DNA of 64,000 bases. Origin: Anisakis pegreffii (Eukaryota; Nematoda; Chromadorea; Rhabditida; Anisakidae). This document shows positions 30,578 to 44,560 of the stretch, one piece after another. Each line of letters opens with the position of its first letter. Within the stretch, counting starts at the first letter, position 1. The stretch spans positions 62,001-126,000 of the forward strand of contig JAPYMA010000911.1 in assembly GCA_035041965.1 (NCBI GenBank). Direction: 5' to 3'. The notes beneath the pieces were generated by a model, which saw nothing but the letters and a program-made list of their open reading frames with translations, was not told the origin of the DNA and did no database searches. The position numbers and the translations under genes were made by a program.

Positions 30578-32035
30578 TGAACACCAACACCATCATCATA
30601 TTATTTTTTGGTTATTGTCAAAAACGAATGAGTTGCAATGTTTTGAATTATTGTTGTCATTGACACAGCAGTTGTTAGTATTGTCACTATTCGTATCATT
30701 ATCAATACTGTTTGGGAAGCAATCAGGGTGTATAAGTTAAGTATGAATTGACTGAAGAAAGTAATTGATGCGTTTAAGTTTAGCATTGAATGAGTGACAT
30801 CAATTGTTATGGAACGTTTTTTTAATTAGATGAAAGGATCTCTAATGTCTTTATGTTTAATCTCCTAATTAATCAATTTATTCATATTCATTTATCTACC
30901 TCTTCTTTTTTTTTGTTTTGTTATTTCCCAGTTCTTGTTCGTTTTTGATCTGTTTGTTATTCTGTCGACTAGAGTAATGCCTTCTGAAGTTTTGAAAATT
31001 TTTATTGGTATTATTTATTGAAATTTATTGTTTGCATGAATTATAAGCTGATTGTGAGCTCTTTATTGTCTAATTGCTTCGCGAAGGGGAATATGAGTGA
31101 TGACGACCACCGTTGTCGAGTAGCAGGACGTTTGAAGAAGCAGATTTACAATTAGCTGTTTTTATGTGGTTTCTAGGCAATTTCAATCTGTTTAACCAAT
31201 ATTAACTGCTGATAGTGTTTCGAATATTACTGATAATGTCTCGAAACAATTCACCTCTCACACATAATCAATTCAATAAGTTATGACAAATATTTTGCTG
31301 TTGATTTCATTTGTATTTACGTTGTCACTTTGATTGATGAAGTTTTTACTTTTGAATGTACTGAAATAATTTCGAATACGTAAAGTATTGTTGACGTTTT
31401 GATCGATCCTCACTGTTGTTGTTGTTTTTTTGTTAGTTTCTGATTTATACTGACTTGAATGCTTCTTGAACTAACTTATAACCTGATTGTACGGCGGCAT
31501 GCATTATTGGTCAAATTGTAATATTGATTCTGTTGTCTGATCATAAATTCATTTGTTTCATTTTGGCTCAGTTGCATTTTTCAACATTTCAAGTGATTTT
31601 ATTCTAACACGATTATTGTTCTATCTGTGCAAAACAACAGGCTGAAACACTATTGCATTCATAGATTCATGCAAAGGATCTGTTACCGATAATAGAGAAA
31701 ACAGTAGGCGTCGAAGATGATGAAGATAACATCATCTCATAAACTCTTTCATAGTTACAATAGAGAAGTTGACACATCCTGCTAAAAATTCCTCATTAAT
31801 AAAGCTATATTGGTTGATAGGGATTTGTCAAGAAGCTTTTAATGAACTCTAAGGATTCAATATAAGACTTTGCTTGTTGTTGGATATTCAGTCGCACACA
31901 ATGTGTTCGTTAAGAGAAATTAGCTCAACCATTTTAGTGCAATCGAAAGGTAGATCTTGGTTTGAGGTTTGTTTCTGCGATGAATAAAAGATCAAAGTTT
32001 TAGATCCGAGATCAGAACACTGAGCTTGTCTGGAG
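30578..32035. other. hrp-1 3' region and spacer to SUV3
   Basis: This 1.46-kb stretch is T-rich just after the hrp-1 stop and holds no coding exon I can support. AATAAA signals occur at 31798-31803 and 31983-31988, either of which could end a long hrp-1 3' UTR. The distance is too large for a classic tightly spaced nematode operon with the downstream SUV3 gene. Confidence 0.45.
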
Positions 32036-35000
32036 ATGGTATTGAAGTGTATGATTAGGTGTCACCAGAAGTTGTCAAGAGTGTGTCCGCTGACGGCCAC
32101 TACATCGGGAATCGTTAGTGCTGCCGTTCGACTCTCTTCATCCTCATCAGATTCCCTTCTCTTGAGTTGGAACAACAATCCGTTATCGTTTGAAAGTTTG
32201 CGATTTCTGCATAGAAACAATGTGAATGCCACTCGATCAACTGGAAATGTGCGCTCGCCTATTGTTCTCTATTGTTTTATTGTTTTCAGCGTTTTCTTTG
32301 GGCACCACAACTCTTTGAAGGAAACTTCATGAATGCATTTCCCAATTGTGCAAATCCTCGAAGCAATTGAATCTTTCAGCTCAGATAATCAATCAGACTT
32401 TATATTCTTAGTATCGATGAAACCAAATTAATTGTAACTTCATTAAAGTATCGAATGAACATTACACTTATAAGACGGAATTCAATAGCATTAACTGAAC
32501 AAAACTACTGCGGAACGGAGGAAATGAGAATTGAAATGTTTGGTCGATTGTAGAGAATAACACGCTATGGTCGTCAGTCAGCCGCAAGTTCTTCTGCTCA
32601 TCAACGAAAATCGCCCAATATCGAGGATCTAGTCAAACCAGTGAACGTACCAATTCCAAAGCATGATGATGCTGATGACGGACTTGTAGGCGATTTCAGA
32701 ATTTCAATTGATTCAGTGACTATATCTTCTGATTTCTTTCAAAGTGTGCTGTCACCTTTACCTCTCACCACATATCATAGATCAACGCTTTCCTTAAAAT
32801 TTCTATTGAATTATCCCATTTAAGAGATTACGCAAGTTATTTGAATTCATATGGATTGCTATTGACATAACTGAAACAACAGCATTCGAATAAGGTGATA
32901 CTCATAAACATAAACCTCATTTAACATAGTCTGTTTCATACAATCATCTGATCCGCTCTAATGTTAAGGGTGGTATTGTGGATCCGGTTGATACGATAAG
33001 TATTTCAATGGTACTGAATGAATTTAGTCGGAGACCAATGATAAGACAACTCTCTGAGGAGAACGGAATGAATGCAAAACTTTTTATGACTGCATTTAGG
33101 TCAGATTTCTGATACTTCTTTAAGCTATTTCATTATTTTGAGTTGTTTGTCAGTCATCCATAAATCTATTTTAATGATTCATCTATCAATGTTTATGTGT
33201 ATGTTTCTTGCATTTGTTGTGTTTCTGAAGCTATCGAACGTTTAGGAGTTTTCGAACGTATTGTCTAACAGCGAAACCACTTGACCCTGCGATTGCGGTC
33301 ACTTTAAGTGATATTGTTAATCAAGGTTTACATTTATTATCTGACAGTATTCCTTCCCATTCCCGATTGAAATATTGCTTTATGAGTTTTGAGATTGTTC
33401 ATTCGGATGACCCAATCTAGAATTTTGTTCCATGAATCTGAAATTGTCAGTGAATGAAAGATTGTCTTTTATGACGTCTTTCAGGCCAAGATGTTGACAG
33501 TTTATTTGTGTATTTCCTGAGTCATGCACGGAAAGTTTATCCACATTTGGAGAGTATTGAGGATTTGCGAATGATTTCTGATTTGACACAGCCACACAAT
33601 TGGTATCCTGAGGCGAGAACGATTCATCGAAAGATTATATTCCATGCAGGTTTGCACCGGTTCAAGTATGTGTGCTGTGCATTTTTAGGGTTTATAGTGA
33701 GAGCGATATGAAAATTGCAATGAAGGTGTTTTGAGGAATACGAGAATTGAAGATAATCTTAGTTGAATCAACTAGATTATATTATTCGTTCTGGAAATAG
33801 AAAAATTTGCTACAAATGTCAAATGAGATTTCAAATTTCAATCGCAGCTGTTTGATTAATAGGTCCAACGAATAGCGGTAAAACGTATGAGGCTTTAAAA
33901 CGATTCCGAGAAGCGAGTAGTGGTGTTTATTGTGGTCCGCTGAAGTTGCTGGCGAGTGAGGTATTCTTCCGAACCAATGAGCAAGGTTTAGTTCGTTGAT
34001 ATCACATAATAGTTTGCATTGAATTCTTTGAGTTTTCGACAAATGGAGTGCTTGAATTATATTGTATTGTACTGTATGATTCAATTGAATGCAATTGGTA
34101 ATTTGATTGAAGTTGATTGTTAGAGCGAGTGGAATGAAGGAAATCCACAAAAAATGAGAACGGTGATAATAGGTGGACATTAGTATGATGGCTGAATGGA
34201 ATTATAGGTGTGAAATGCGATATGGTAACTGGGGAAGAGCGCCGATTTGCGGTCGATAATCATCACCCATCGGCACATATCTCGTCAACTGTCGAGATGC
34301 TCTCAACCCAGATGCGAATTCAGGTGGCGGTAATCGATGAAATACAAATGCTGCGAGATGAACAACGTGGTTGGGCTTGGACCAGAGCACTGCTGGGTGT
34401 TGCGGCTGATGAGGCGAATACTTTATTCATCTATTATATTTCATTCGTTTGTTTCAGTTATGATCTGGTCAGGGATTGATGATGATTTCGTAGGAAGTGA
34501 CCAGTTCAGTTTGTTTTCATTAAAACAATAAGAGAGCGTTGTTTCTGAACAATTGAAAGCTCGAGAGCGATTGCGATAGAAGAGATTTGATGAAAATGCT
34601 TAAGAAATTTTGCGTTTTGGTAAAGAAGAAGATTGAAATGAGCCGAATGATAGTTAAGGTGCATTTATGTGGTGAGCCGTCAGCGATTAATATTGTCCGT
34701 GAACTGTTGAATCCAATCGGTGAGCACGTTGAAGTAAATGAATACAAACGTAAAACATCACTATCAGTGGCATCGCACGCTTTGGGCAGTTTGGATAATG
34801 TTCAGGTCATCATTTCACCCATTTGCCTTTTTGTTTGTCAGTTCAATGTCCTTACAAAATTGCAGTCGTTTTCGGATATCATTTGTTTTGAAGCTTACAA
34901 AAGTTTTGAAGTGGTAGAAGTGGCAGTTGTAACGAATAGATAGCAAGAATGATAATCGTATTGAAGGATGGCGATTGTATAGTGTGTTTTTCACGTCGTG

Positions 35001-37371
35001 CCATTTTCAATGTGACAAAGCAACTGGAAAAAATCGGTATTAAGCCAGCAGTGATCTACGGTGATCTACCGCCTGGCACAAAATTGTCACAAGCATCGAA
35101 ATTCAACGATCCGAACAATTCAACGAATGTACTCGTCGCTACGGATGCCGTTGGAATGGGCTTGAATCTCAACATACGAAGGTTTAGAATCAATCGTTTA
35201 TATAGTGCTAGATTCACTGATTCCAAATAATATTGGATGTGGTGCAGTGAGAATGGAATGGTTTTGTACTGACAGTGTTATACTATCTTCAATACAATAT
35301 CAGCTTTTTTTGTGACTTATGAATTTTTGTTTCGACTGAGAATAAAATTATTATTATTTTATTTTCATTAACTTTAGAATGATATTCAATTCGGTCATAA
35401 AACCACCGAATGGTGAGTTGATTCCGAACTATGCAGCGTTGCAAATCGCTGGTCGAGCTGGACGTTATGGCTCAGTCTATGAGGAGGGCAAGGTTAATGG
35501 AATGTTCATGCGTCTGTCTTAAGAAAACGTTTCTCCTCAATTTGTTCACTTTTAAATATGAACGATTTTGAATTGATTATAGGTGATGACACTTCGTGAA
35601 GAAGATATGAGTCTGCTGAAAGGAGTTCTATCGCAACCGGTATTGCCAATCGAAACCGTTGGAATTGCACCGACCTTTGAACAGGTATTAGTCACTGATT
35701 TGAGGGAGTCAACTTTCATATTTCACTCTGATCGTTAAGATGGCAACGAATTAGATTCTGATCTATTGTTTTGATGCATATAAATGAACTCGATAAGCAA
35801 TACAGTATTGGTATTGCAGTTGGAAACATTCTCGTTTCACATACCAAATGCTTCGTTCATCAATCTATTGGATATATTCGTGTCGGTATGCTCGGTAACG
35901 GATCGCTTCTTCATCTGCACTGTTGATCAAATGAAGACACTCGCGGAACTCATTGATTACATCCCATTACCTCTGAAAGTAATATTTTATTTGGTATTGT
36001 TACTGTTATTATTTGCTATTGTTATTGTTATTATTATGGTTACTATTTGCTATTGTTGTTAAAATTTGCTTCAAATTTGAAATATTGGATGTTTAGGTTC
36101 GATATACATTCTGTATAGCACCAGTGAATCCCGATGAGAAGTTAGCCGCATCGGCATTTGTTAAGATGGCTCGAAGGTTAGCTTAGATTCTTGTTCAACT
36201 TTGACTTAAGCGTAGACTTGGACAATAAATTTTTGTCTAATAATGCATGAATTCTTTGCGCAGTTTAAAAAAAAGTTTTTCATTCTTTAACAAAAATGAT
36301 CAAAAGTTGCAGATTTTCATCAGGACAAGCGTTGACATGTGAATGGTTGTGTTCTATAATTGGATGGCCAATACCTCCACCGGAAAAGCTAATCGATTTA
36401 GTTAGACTCGAGCAGATCTATGGCATCGTTGACGTTTATCTATGGTTGAGTCTGAGATTTCCGGTGAGGTGGTCACCTTCGAATTTAATCAGTAATCAGG
36501 GCAATTTGAGTCCAAATAATCAGTGAAATTCGAGTCCATCAATGCAGAACAGCTATTGAAATGTAGTACTTTGCAAGTAGCATATGGTCCAACTGATTGA
36601 AATTTTGATATCGGAACGAAGTTACCATCTATAGTGACATTTCAAGAATCGTAAAATAGAGCGATTGATTCATTTTAAGGATATGTTCCCAGATGAAGTG
36701 GAAGTGCGAAGTTTAGAGAAACAATTGGATTCGATCATCGAAGACGGTGTGTCACGTATCATCGATCTGTTGGGCGTTGTTGTGCACAATGCGAAAGAAT
36801 CGAGTGAAGCCAAAAAACTGGCTGAACGACTGAAGACTGAACAGGAGAAAGCCGAATTCGAGAGTGAGATCGAGGTGGAGAATGAATTTTTGAAGTGAAC
36901 GATGATCAGAATACTGAAAACTTGTGACCACATAACTTCAGTGGACATAACTCCAGATATAAATCAACGTCGGTTCATGGCATTAAAACATATTCATGTG
37001 GCGCGTTCCTATAGCGATTGAAACATTTTTGTACGAGAATGCAATTTTTGATGGAGTTTTGATGCGTAATATTACTGTGGTTTATTTTCAGGACGAAAGT
37101 GACGAGGGTATCGCAAAACAATCGCTGAAACTACCATCAAAACGAAAAGGTCCTTAAATATACTGCTTTTTTACAATATTCTATTTTAAGAGCAGTAATA
37201 ATAAAAGTAATAATAATAATAAAAACAATAATAATGAATGTTTGAATAGGGAAACGAAAGAGTATAACTGAAATGGTGATGGCACGTGGAAAGATGACCG
37301 CAAAAGAGCTGGAGGAACTGCGTGCAGAATTGAGACGTGAGGAAGCGGATAAACTGAGGAGGAGAAAATAA
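32036..37371 (+). CDS. SUPV3L1: ATP-dependent RNA helicase SUV3, mitochondrial
   Basis: Seventeen exons join in phase: 32036-32248, 32554-32685, 32930-33099, 33246-33325, 33485-33649, 33863-33985, 34208-34413, 34659-34805, 34967-35181, 35378-35492, 35583-35684, 35820-35978, 36097-36176, 36313-36463, 36680-36874, 37092-37149 and 37250-37371, giving about 810 residues (human about 786). Residues 1-70 form a Ser/Arg-rich mitochondrial transit peptide. Walker A GPTNSGKT is at about 254-261, the DExH-type DEIQ at 338-341, helicase C with [16 protein letters not shown], and motif [10 protein letters not shown] at 506-513. The SUV3 C-terminal domain ([15 protein letters not shown]) and a charged tail follow. 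SUV3 unwinds structured RNA and works with PNPase in mitochondrial RNA decay. Oddities are a GC donor at 34414 and AAG acceptors before 34659, 34967 and 36680. The exon 2/3 border is less sure: an alternative start of exon 3 follows the AAG inside 32960-32980. A polyadenylation signal AATAAA lies at 37481. Confidence 0.95.
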
Positions 37372-37480
37372 TTCTGTCTTATCACATTCAAAATCGGATT
37401 GTATTGGTTTATTTGTTGTGTTTGCGTGTTGTTTACGTTTGATTGTTATGTTTTAGAGGACTGCGAAATATATATCATGA

Positions 37481-37486
37481 AATAAA
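37481..37486 (+). promoter_or_regulatory. Polyadenylation signal of SUV3
   Basis: Canonical AATAAA about 110 bases after the stop codon of the SUV3 gene. Confidence 0.6.
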
Positions 37487-38394
37487 TCAAATTATATTAA
37501 CTTGAAATTCTCTACAAATAACAAGCCAACTGCACCACACAATACAGTAAAGCTCACTTATTACTGGCTGATTTGCTGATCATATAGCATTTTTACGCTG
37601 GCATTTGAACATTAAATAATTTCATGTCATTGTCTTTTGATCAACACCTCAGTCATCCTCAGTGAATGTTTCAAGTGTCAGGATTTATTATTAGTGGAAG
37701 ATTTGAGTGTTATTCAGTTCCGTTGAGATGAACATGTTTTCGGGTGAAACGGGACATTTCATGTGATCAATAATAACATTTAAATAGATTTCTCAAAAAT
37801 CTGACCGCATCGATTTCAATGAAATATTCTCTAGTGATATCAGTTTACGGCATGAATGCATATCTTCGAGGAATATGTGTTTTTTCTGCCATCAATTTAA
37901 TCGGAATGATGAATGCTGCGGATCGAGTCCAAACAACAGTGGAACTAAAGTAATAATGTGTTGTTTACGTTTGATTGTTGAGGATGACTGAGATTTTGAT
38001 TGTACAACGCTTGACATACTATCTGTAATACCGTAATAATGATGCATAACATATCTGTAATACAGTAATGCATACCGTAGTATAACACATGAAGGTGTGA
38101 TTCTCACAGAAGGCTTAGCTGAAGCTTCCTTCCGACAACCTTCATACTTTCGTTAAACCACAACTCTTTGCTCATAAGATGCGTACACTAGAATATAACG
38201 ATGCTGTTAAGATTTGAGGTTACGAAATGCTTGAATGCGACGTGACATTCGTGATGCAACAGGGTCACACCTCCACAGATTAGAGTGAGGTTCATGTACG
38301 TGGATGTACTTGAAAATTGAAGTCTTCATCCGACAATAAATTAATTTTCCCTGAACCACACGTTCTCTCCTTAAACATGAATACAAGGTAACGT

Positions 38395-38600
38395 GGAACT
38401 ATGCAAGTTCCCTTTTGTATTGAACAGAACTGTGCGAGTTCTCTTCAATGCAAAAGAGAACTTGCATAAATTCTCATTAGCATTGAAGAGATGAACTCGC
38501 ACAGTTCGCTTCTATGCAAAGGAGAACTTGCATAGCTCTCTTCATTGCAAGAGAGAGCTCGCATAGTTCTCTTCAATGCATAAGAGAACTTGCATAGTTG
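38395..38600. repeat. Palindromic tandem repeat related to 60204-60407
   Basis: Units contain gagaacttgcatagttctct and ttcaatgcaaaagagaact in both orientations, so neighbouring units are inverted copies of each other. The same sequence family appears as a regular direct array at 60204-60407. No ORF. Confidence 0.75.
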
Positions 38601-38708
38601 TGATACGTATCATGTGAATGCGACTTATGGATGATGTGGAACATCTGCTGTAATGTATCCTTTGGTACAACGTACGATGCCGTATGACCTTATAAACATT
38701 CCGCGATC

Positions 38709-39379
38709 GTAAACTTTAGTTCATAGCCGTCGTATGCCATGTTTTATAAAGGAATTGATATGAGACAAAAAAGAAACATTTTACAATCTACCTTCATCTA
38801 CAACTTAGAATTGAAACAGTCGTGTTTCGGTGAATTAATAATAAACAAACAATGTGTCTTGATTTCAAGATTTTTGCCTATCTAACCTATCGAAAATTAA
38901 ATAAACTCGCTGCTCATGGAATGATTCCAGTGAAAGTTGCGGCGCCTTTTTTTCATAATCACTGAAATCGTTTGATTGATGAAGAGATAACTGAATATAA
39001 TCAAAATTAATGGTTCGATCGCGTACGGATTGTTTATTTTGTTCTTTCGATCATTTATTTACGTATATTTACACATTTGCACTAATTTGTTGACATTTGA
39101 AGACAGCGCAAAGGAGATTTCTGTTGAAACTGGATCGCTCGGAAATTGACTAATGGAACTATCAGTTTGATTTCATTAATCGAACGAAAACGTAGTTGCG
39201 GTCTCTTGTTTCAGAACTTCGACATTGACTCCAGATGAAGCACTTTCAAAACTCAAGAAAAAAATTCAACCTCATTGCTGCGTGCGCACTTCGATGAGCA
39301 CCGTAAGTTAAGCGAGTGAAAAATCTCTCGATGTTTGCGGTTCCAAATGAATTTTTGCTTGTGACGAAAAAGAAATGCC
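38709..39379 (+). repeat. Direct duplication, copy 1, with an intact exon-like segment
   Basis: The segment is nearly identical to 45168-45847. Inside it, 39215-39302 looks like an internal exon: acceptor cttgtttcag, an open 88-base frame, and donor gtaagt. The frame reads TSTLTPDEALSKLKKKIQ followed by a second short cysteine-containing piece. I cannot assign a family. No partner exons could be found on either side, so this may be a stray fragment of a gene located elsewhere. Confidence 0.7.
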
Positions 39380-42270
39380 CTATAACAACTTCGCGCTGAA
39401 ACACCCCTCCAGCAGCTCACTCAGAGACCTACTGCCACGCTCATAAGGCTCCTCATACCCTACGGCAACGCAACTCAAATTTCTCACCCCACATTGAGCA
39501 TCCTAATGCACCTATCACCTAAGCTACACGGTACATCCCTAATCCTGTCTTCGCTTTATCAAGTAAGACTGCATGCATTCAGAAATGGCCTAGTTCGCGA
39601 ACCTATTTCTCATTTTGAGGTGCAATTAAGTTGTCGCGACTGTGAACATACAAAGAAGCTAGCCCTCCTCTTCTCTGCACCCATGATGCTCACTCAATCT
39701 CAGATTTCCGCTTGCGCAGTTTCGCAGAACCAGTATTGGGAAAAATCCTTGCCAAATTAAACCAGACCCACGTTTACAGACTGTTCTAAATTATCCTCAT
39801 GATTCAGTGACTATACATTATGTAAATCTGGGATTGAAATAAAAGTCATATCAGTCTGTTTGAAAAGCAGTCACTAATTCACTCCTGTCAATGCCAATGT
39901 CAAGAACATTCACAACAACCCAAATACATTTAGACTTACCAGCAAAATAATTGACCACAAACGCAACAGATGGAAACAAAAAGTGATCACTGATCACGAC
40001 TCAATTTTATTACACCTTCCCTAGGTTCAAATGAATGGTGGAAGATGTGGTCGTTCGACCACGACTCATTTATTATTGCCCTACACTGAATCACGGTTAA
40101 GATCCTTTAAAATCAAGGTTAAAATCAGATCCAACTTTAAGTCTCGTTAACACAATAATTACAATAATTGGAAACCATAAAGAACACAGTTTCAATTTAA
40201 GACACGTTCAATCATCTCATAGTAGGGCCATGTCAAACTCGAACTACGTCAAATTACCTTAAAGACAGAACTAATTGACGGCTTCATCGAGTTAAGTCAG
40301 AGTATAGTGAAACCTAAGGTTACACTAAGTCTAAATCAAGAGTGTGCCAACGTTCCATATCTCCTAGTTTCTATATGAATGCATGTCTCCAACATTGACA
40401 AACCTAAGACCGAAGAGACTTGACCTGAAGATAGCAGCTTACAGATAAGCCAAGTTTCTATGTATATGCGAAACAACGAATATCCAGCTCAACCTCAACC
40501 TCAGATGTGAGCTCTCTGAAATTATCATCTTTTCAAAGCACAGGTACTGTTTTCCAAACATCCTGGGACGTGATGGTCTTGGGAGTCCTCCCATCTGCAT
40601 GAATTTTTTAAGACCATTCAGTATTTCAATGCCACCAACGAGAGATAACAATTATACTGGCAGTGGAAACAGTGATTATTTCCGAGATGTTGTATGAATG
40701 CACTATGAACGCAGCCAGCAGATAAGCTTCGGCGAGTAACCACAAACACCTGAGAGCTTTCTCCCTATAACGCATTTAGCAACATTGAAATGAGTAAAAC
40801 GATTTCATATGTGCCAGCCAATGGTCAACCCGATCATAATTCCCCCCTGTTAAGAGAAAGTGCGCACAGTGAGTCCGGGAACCCTCGTTACCTGAGCAAA
40901 TGCCCGAAGGCACTACTCAGGCCAACTTACGCGCAATTCCCTATCCCCGGTCAAATCGGCGCCTTTCCCGGGCCGGGAACGCCCGTATTATATTTCGAAG
41001 ATGAATGATGATGATACCCGGGTAAGCATCATCAACATATATTGAGGCATTTCTCCCCGATTCGCCGAGACTGCCGGTAGGCGGGGAACGCCTGTCGCAT
41101 TTCCCTAAACCTAGCCCCTCTTATTGGCAGCTCGACGGGTTGGGATCACCCACGCAACCAAAATATGCTTTTTAAAAGTGACCATTGACCGCACACATGA
41201 TATCGCTTTCAACTCAATTCATCTGTCCCTAAACAGCATCACAAGAGAGACGTTCTTCGAGTCACCAGTCAGCGACTCGACTCTTCAGGTGAGTGGTCCA
41301 GGCGAACTTTCCAGACCTACCGCTACATCCATAATACTCTCCATACCCCTACTTTCTTGCAACTCAAATTTCTATGACACGCCAGTATACCCATTACCTC
41401 TGCTAGTGACATCAGCACCCACCCCTAATCCAGTTTTCTCCCAAATAATACCTGTGCTTTTGAAAAATTGACTTAATCAAAGAGATCATTTCTAAGTCTG
41501 AGGTTTGCGTAGGTATTTGAAGTCTGGTACATACTACGAAACTAAACTCATCCGTATGCCACGTGCTTATAACTGAAACAACAAGTCAACCGACAGATAA
41601 GTATATTAGAGAATAACTAATTAAACGTCAGGTGAATTGAAAAAGAGCTCAAGATAAGATAGATTTAAAGCAAATTCAAACCTAATCATGAATGAGAAAA
41701 AGTGAAGCTCATTGAAAGTGAAGTGAATTAAAGTACAAGTTGAACCAAGTCAGGTTGAACCTAAAGTCAATCGAACTGGTTACAAGCCTAAGCCTTATGT
41801 CGATATCATGTTCCTAGTTTACAACCTATTTCAATGTCAGTATCAATAATACCCTAACGTAGGAATAATGTCGCAATAACATAGCAAATACAATAACACA
41901 TCAAATATTATCACACATCCCAAATTTACAGAAAACTAGCAACGAAACATTTGTAAATGAACAATATATACATCATCATACATCATATCATAATACAAAA
42001 ATGCAATTATATTTGCAAATAAATGAATAAATAACGTGTAAAGCATGCAAAAAAGTGGTCATTGACCACACTCAATTTTAATTCCATTTCTTATGTGAAA
42101 GAAATTCAAAAATAGAATGATGCCATTTTTCAATCTCACTGTAAACTCATTTGTTCTGGACCTACGTTAACCAAAAGGGAAACCTAAGAATGAAAACGAA
42201 AAAAATGTTTGAAATCTTTCAACTGGCCTGGCGCTTTGGTGCGCTTATTGCTGGACTGTGATATTTGGTT

Positions 42271-42875
42271 AAAATATTTCCATGTCGTAATATTTGTTGA
42301 ACGTTGCTGCACCATTGGTTGTTATATCTGATTGATTGTTCCTCTTTTCGTATTGATAATTGTATTGATAATTGTATTGTTAGCCCTCTTGTGGGCCATC
42401 GAACAGTTCTTCAAATGTTCACCCTCTTGTAGGGCTGTTGAGCATCTTGACATCCAGATTTTCCTCGAAAGAATTCCGATTATCTTTTGAAATAACTAAA
42501 ATAATATAATAATTGGCTGGAATTTACTAACATCGTAAATTATTCCAGCTGCATCTTGTCCATATGTCGTTACCATCACTTCTTTCGGATAAAATATTTC
42601 CATGTCGTAGTATCTGTTGAATATTGCTGCATCATTGGTTGCTATATTGGGTTGATTGTTCCTCTTCTTGTATTGATAATTGTATTGTTAGCCCTCTTGT
42701 GGGCCATTGAAAAGCTTTCCAAATCTTCCCCTCTTGTAGGGATGTTGAACATCTCAGCCATCCAGGTCGGCCTAGAAAGAATTCCGTTTATTTTTTTGAA
42801 ATGACTAAAATAATGTAATAAACTGGCTGGAATTTACTCACATTATAAAACATTGCTGCTACATGTTGTTTACTC
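42271..42875. repeat. Two-copy tandem repeat, period about 320 bp
   Basis: Copy 1 starts at 42271 and copy 2 at 42591, both with aaaatatttccatgtcgta. Shared blocks include agccctcttgtgggccat, ccctcttgtaggg and tggctggaatttact. Copy 1 has an extra attgataattgt-type insertion. The copies are clearly diverged. No ORF is conserved between them. Confidence 0.8.
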
Positions 42876-43441
42876 GAAACATCGCACACGCATCACATAC
42901 ACAGACTCGATCAGCAACACGCATACAAATGGTATGAATGAATGTATTGAGAATCTAATGAACTGAAACACAGAACAATGTGTGCAATCGATACTGATCA
43001 AAATCACGCAGTAACAGAGCAATCAGCAGTGGTGGTTATGAATGGCAGTTCCGCCTTGTTGATCATTTTGATTAGCGCTCATACATAACGATGAGAACAG
43101 TATTTTGATCTGATGGCGACACATTGGTATCAACATCAAAATAGGCATTAAAAAGTGACCCTATACGTGAGCATAATGGTTGGATTTGAAAACATATTGT
43201 TACACGGCAAAACTCCGAAGAAAAACATTAGAAAATTTCAGTTTTCCATCATTTTCCTGTGATACATTTGAAACAAAGAAAAATGTTGCAAAAAACTGAA
43301 ATTTCATAATACTAAATGTGAAATCATGAGAATAAGGAGACGAAAACGCCAAAATTCGGCATTACAATTATCAGCAAGTCTTCAAAACGCTATGATATCG
43401 CAATGACGTAAAGAACATCTCACAGTTACCTCACATCATTC

Positions 43442-44560
43442 ATCACACCAATCCATCGAGCAGAATCTCTGCTTTCTAAAAATGAGAGCTCACCGGAAAA
43501 TTCCGCCTCTGCGAGGAGATATGGCCATTTTTCTGACGCTATAGAGGTTGGTACATTCAAGCCTACTGTACCCTCAGCTTTGACCAGTGACATATCAATT
43601 TCTTCACACCAATCGATCGAGCAGAATCTCTGCATTCAGAAAAATATATATTTTGTCGGGCGATTTCGCTTAGTTGAGGAGCTATAGCTATTTGATTAAA
43701 GCTATCTCAGCTAGCGCTGAGGTGCTCACTGATACGCATTTGATCACTATAGATCAATGCTTATTATACATTACTATAGAAATATAGGTTTGATACATTC
43801 AAGCCTACCGTCTTCTCAGGTTTGCCCGGAAACATATTGATGTTTGTACATCGTTCGATCGAGCAGAATCTCTGCTTTCTAAAAATGAGAGCTCACCGGA
43901 AAATTCCGCCTCTGCGAGGAGATATGGCCATTTTTCTGACGCTATAGAGGTTGGTACATTCAAGCCTACTGTACCCTCAGCTTTGACCAGTGACATATCA
44001 ATTTCTTCACACCAATCGATCGAGCAGAATCTCTGCATTCAGAAAAATATATATTTTGTCGGGCGATTTCGCTTAGTTGAGGAGCTATAGCTATTTGATT
44101 AAAGCTATCTCAGCTAGCGCTGAGGTGCTCACTGATACGCATTTGATCACTATAGATCAACGCTTATTATACATTACTATAGAAATATAGGTTTGATACA
44201 TTCAAGCCTACCGTCTTCTCAGGTTTGCCCGGAAACATATTGATGTTTGTACATCGTTCGATCGAGCAGAATCTCTGCTTTCTAAAAATGAGAGCTCACC
44301 GGAAAATTCCGCCTCTGCGAGGAGATATGGCCATTTTTCTGACGCTATAGAGGTTGGTACATTCAAGCCTACTGTACCCTCAGCTTTGACCAGTGACATA
44401 TCAATTTCTTCACACCAATCGATCGAGCAGAATCTCTGCATTCAGAAAAATATATATTTTGTCGGGCGATTTCGCTTAGTTGAGGAGCTATAGCTATTTG
44501 ATTAAAGCTATCTCAGCTAGCGCTGAGGTGCTCACTGATACGCATTTGATCACTATAGAT
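43442..44560. repeat. Tandem array of a 403-bp unit, about 2.8 copies
   Basis: The repeated block starts near atcgagcagaatctctgct at about 43456, 43858 and 44261, with a period of 403. Copies are almost identical; I notice a single change (atgcttatt versus cgcttatt) near 43758/44162. Each unit contains short ORFs on the minus strand that repeat with the same period and look like random translation. The right edge is at 44560, where the third copy stops in catttgatcactatagat. Confidence 0.9.

Noticed and set aside
38395..38600. CRISPR-like repeat and spacer pattern
   Set aside because: Units differ in length and orientation and there are no unique spacers; the genome is eukaryotic.
41124..41471. 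115-residue plus-strand ORF
   Set aside because: Composition looks random, no domain is recognisable, and it lies in a C-rich repeat-like stretch.
43426..44441. Three near-identical minus-strand ORFs of about 70-77 residues
   Set aside because: They are the same frame of the 403-bp tandem unit repeated three times, with no start context, family resemblance or splice signals.
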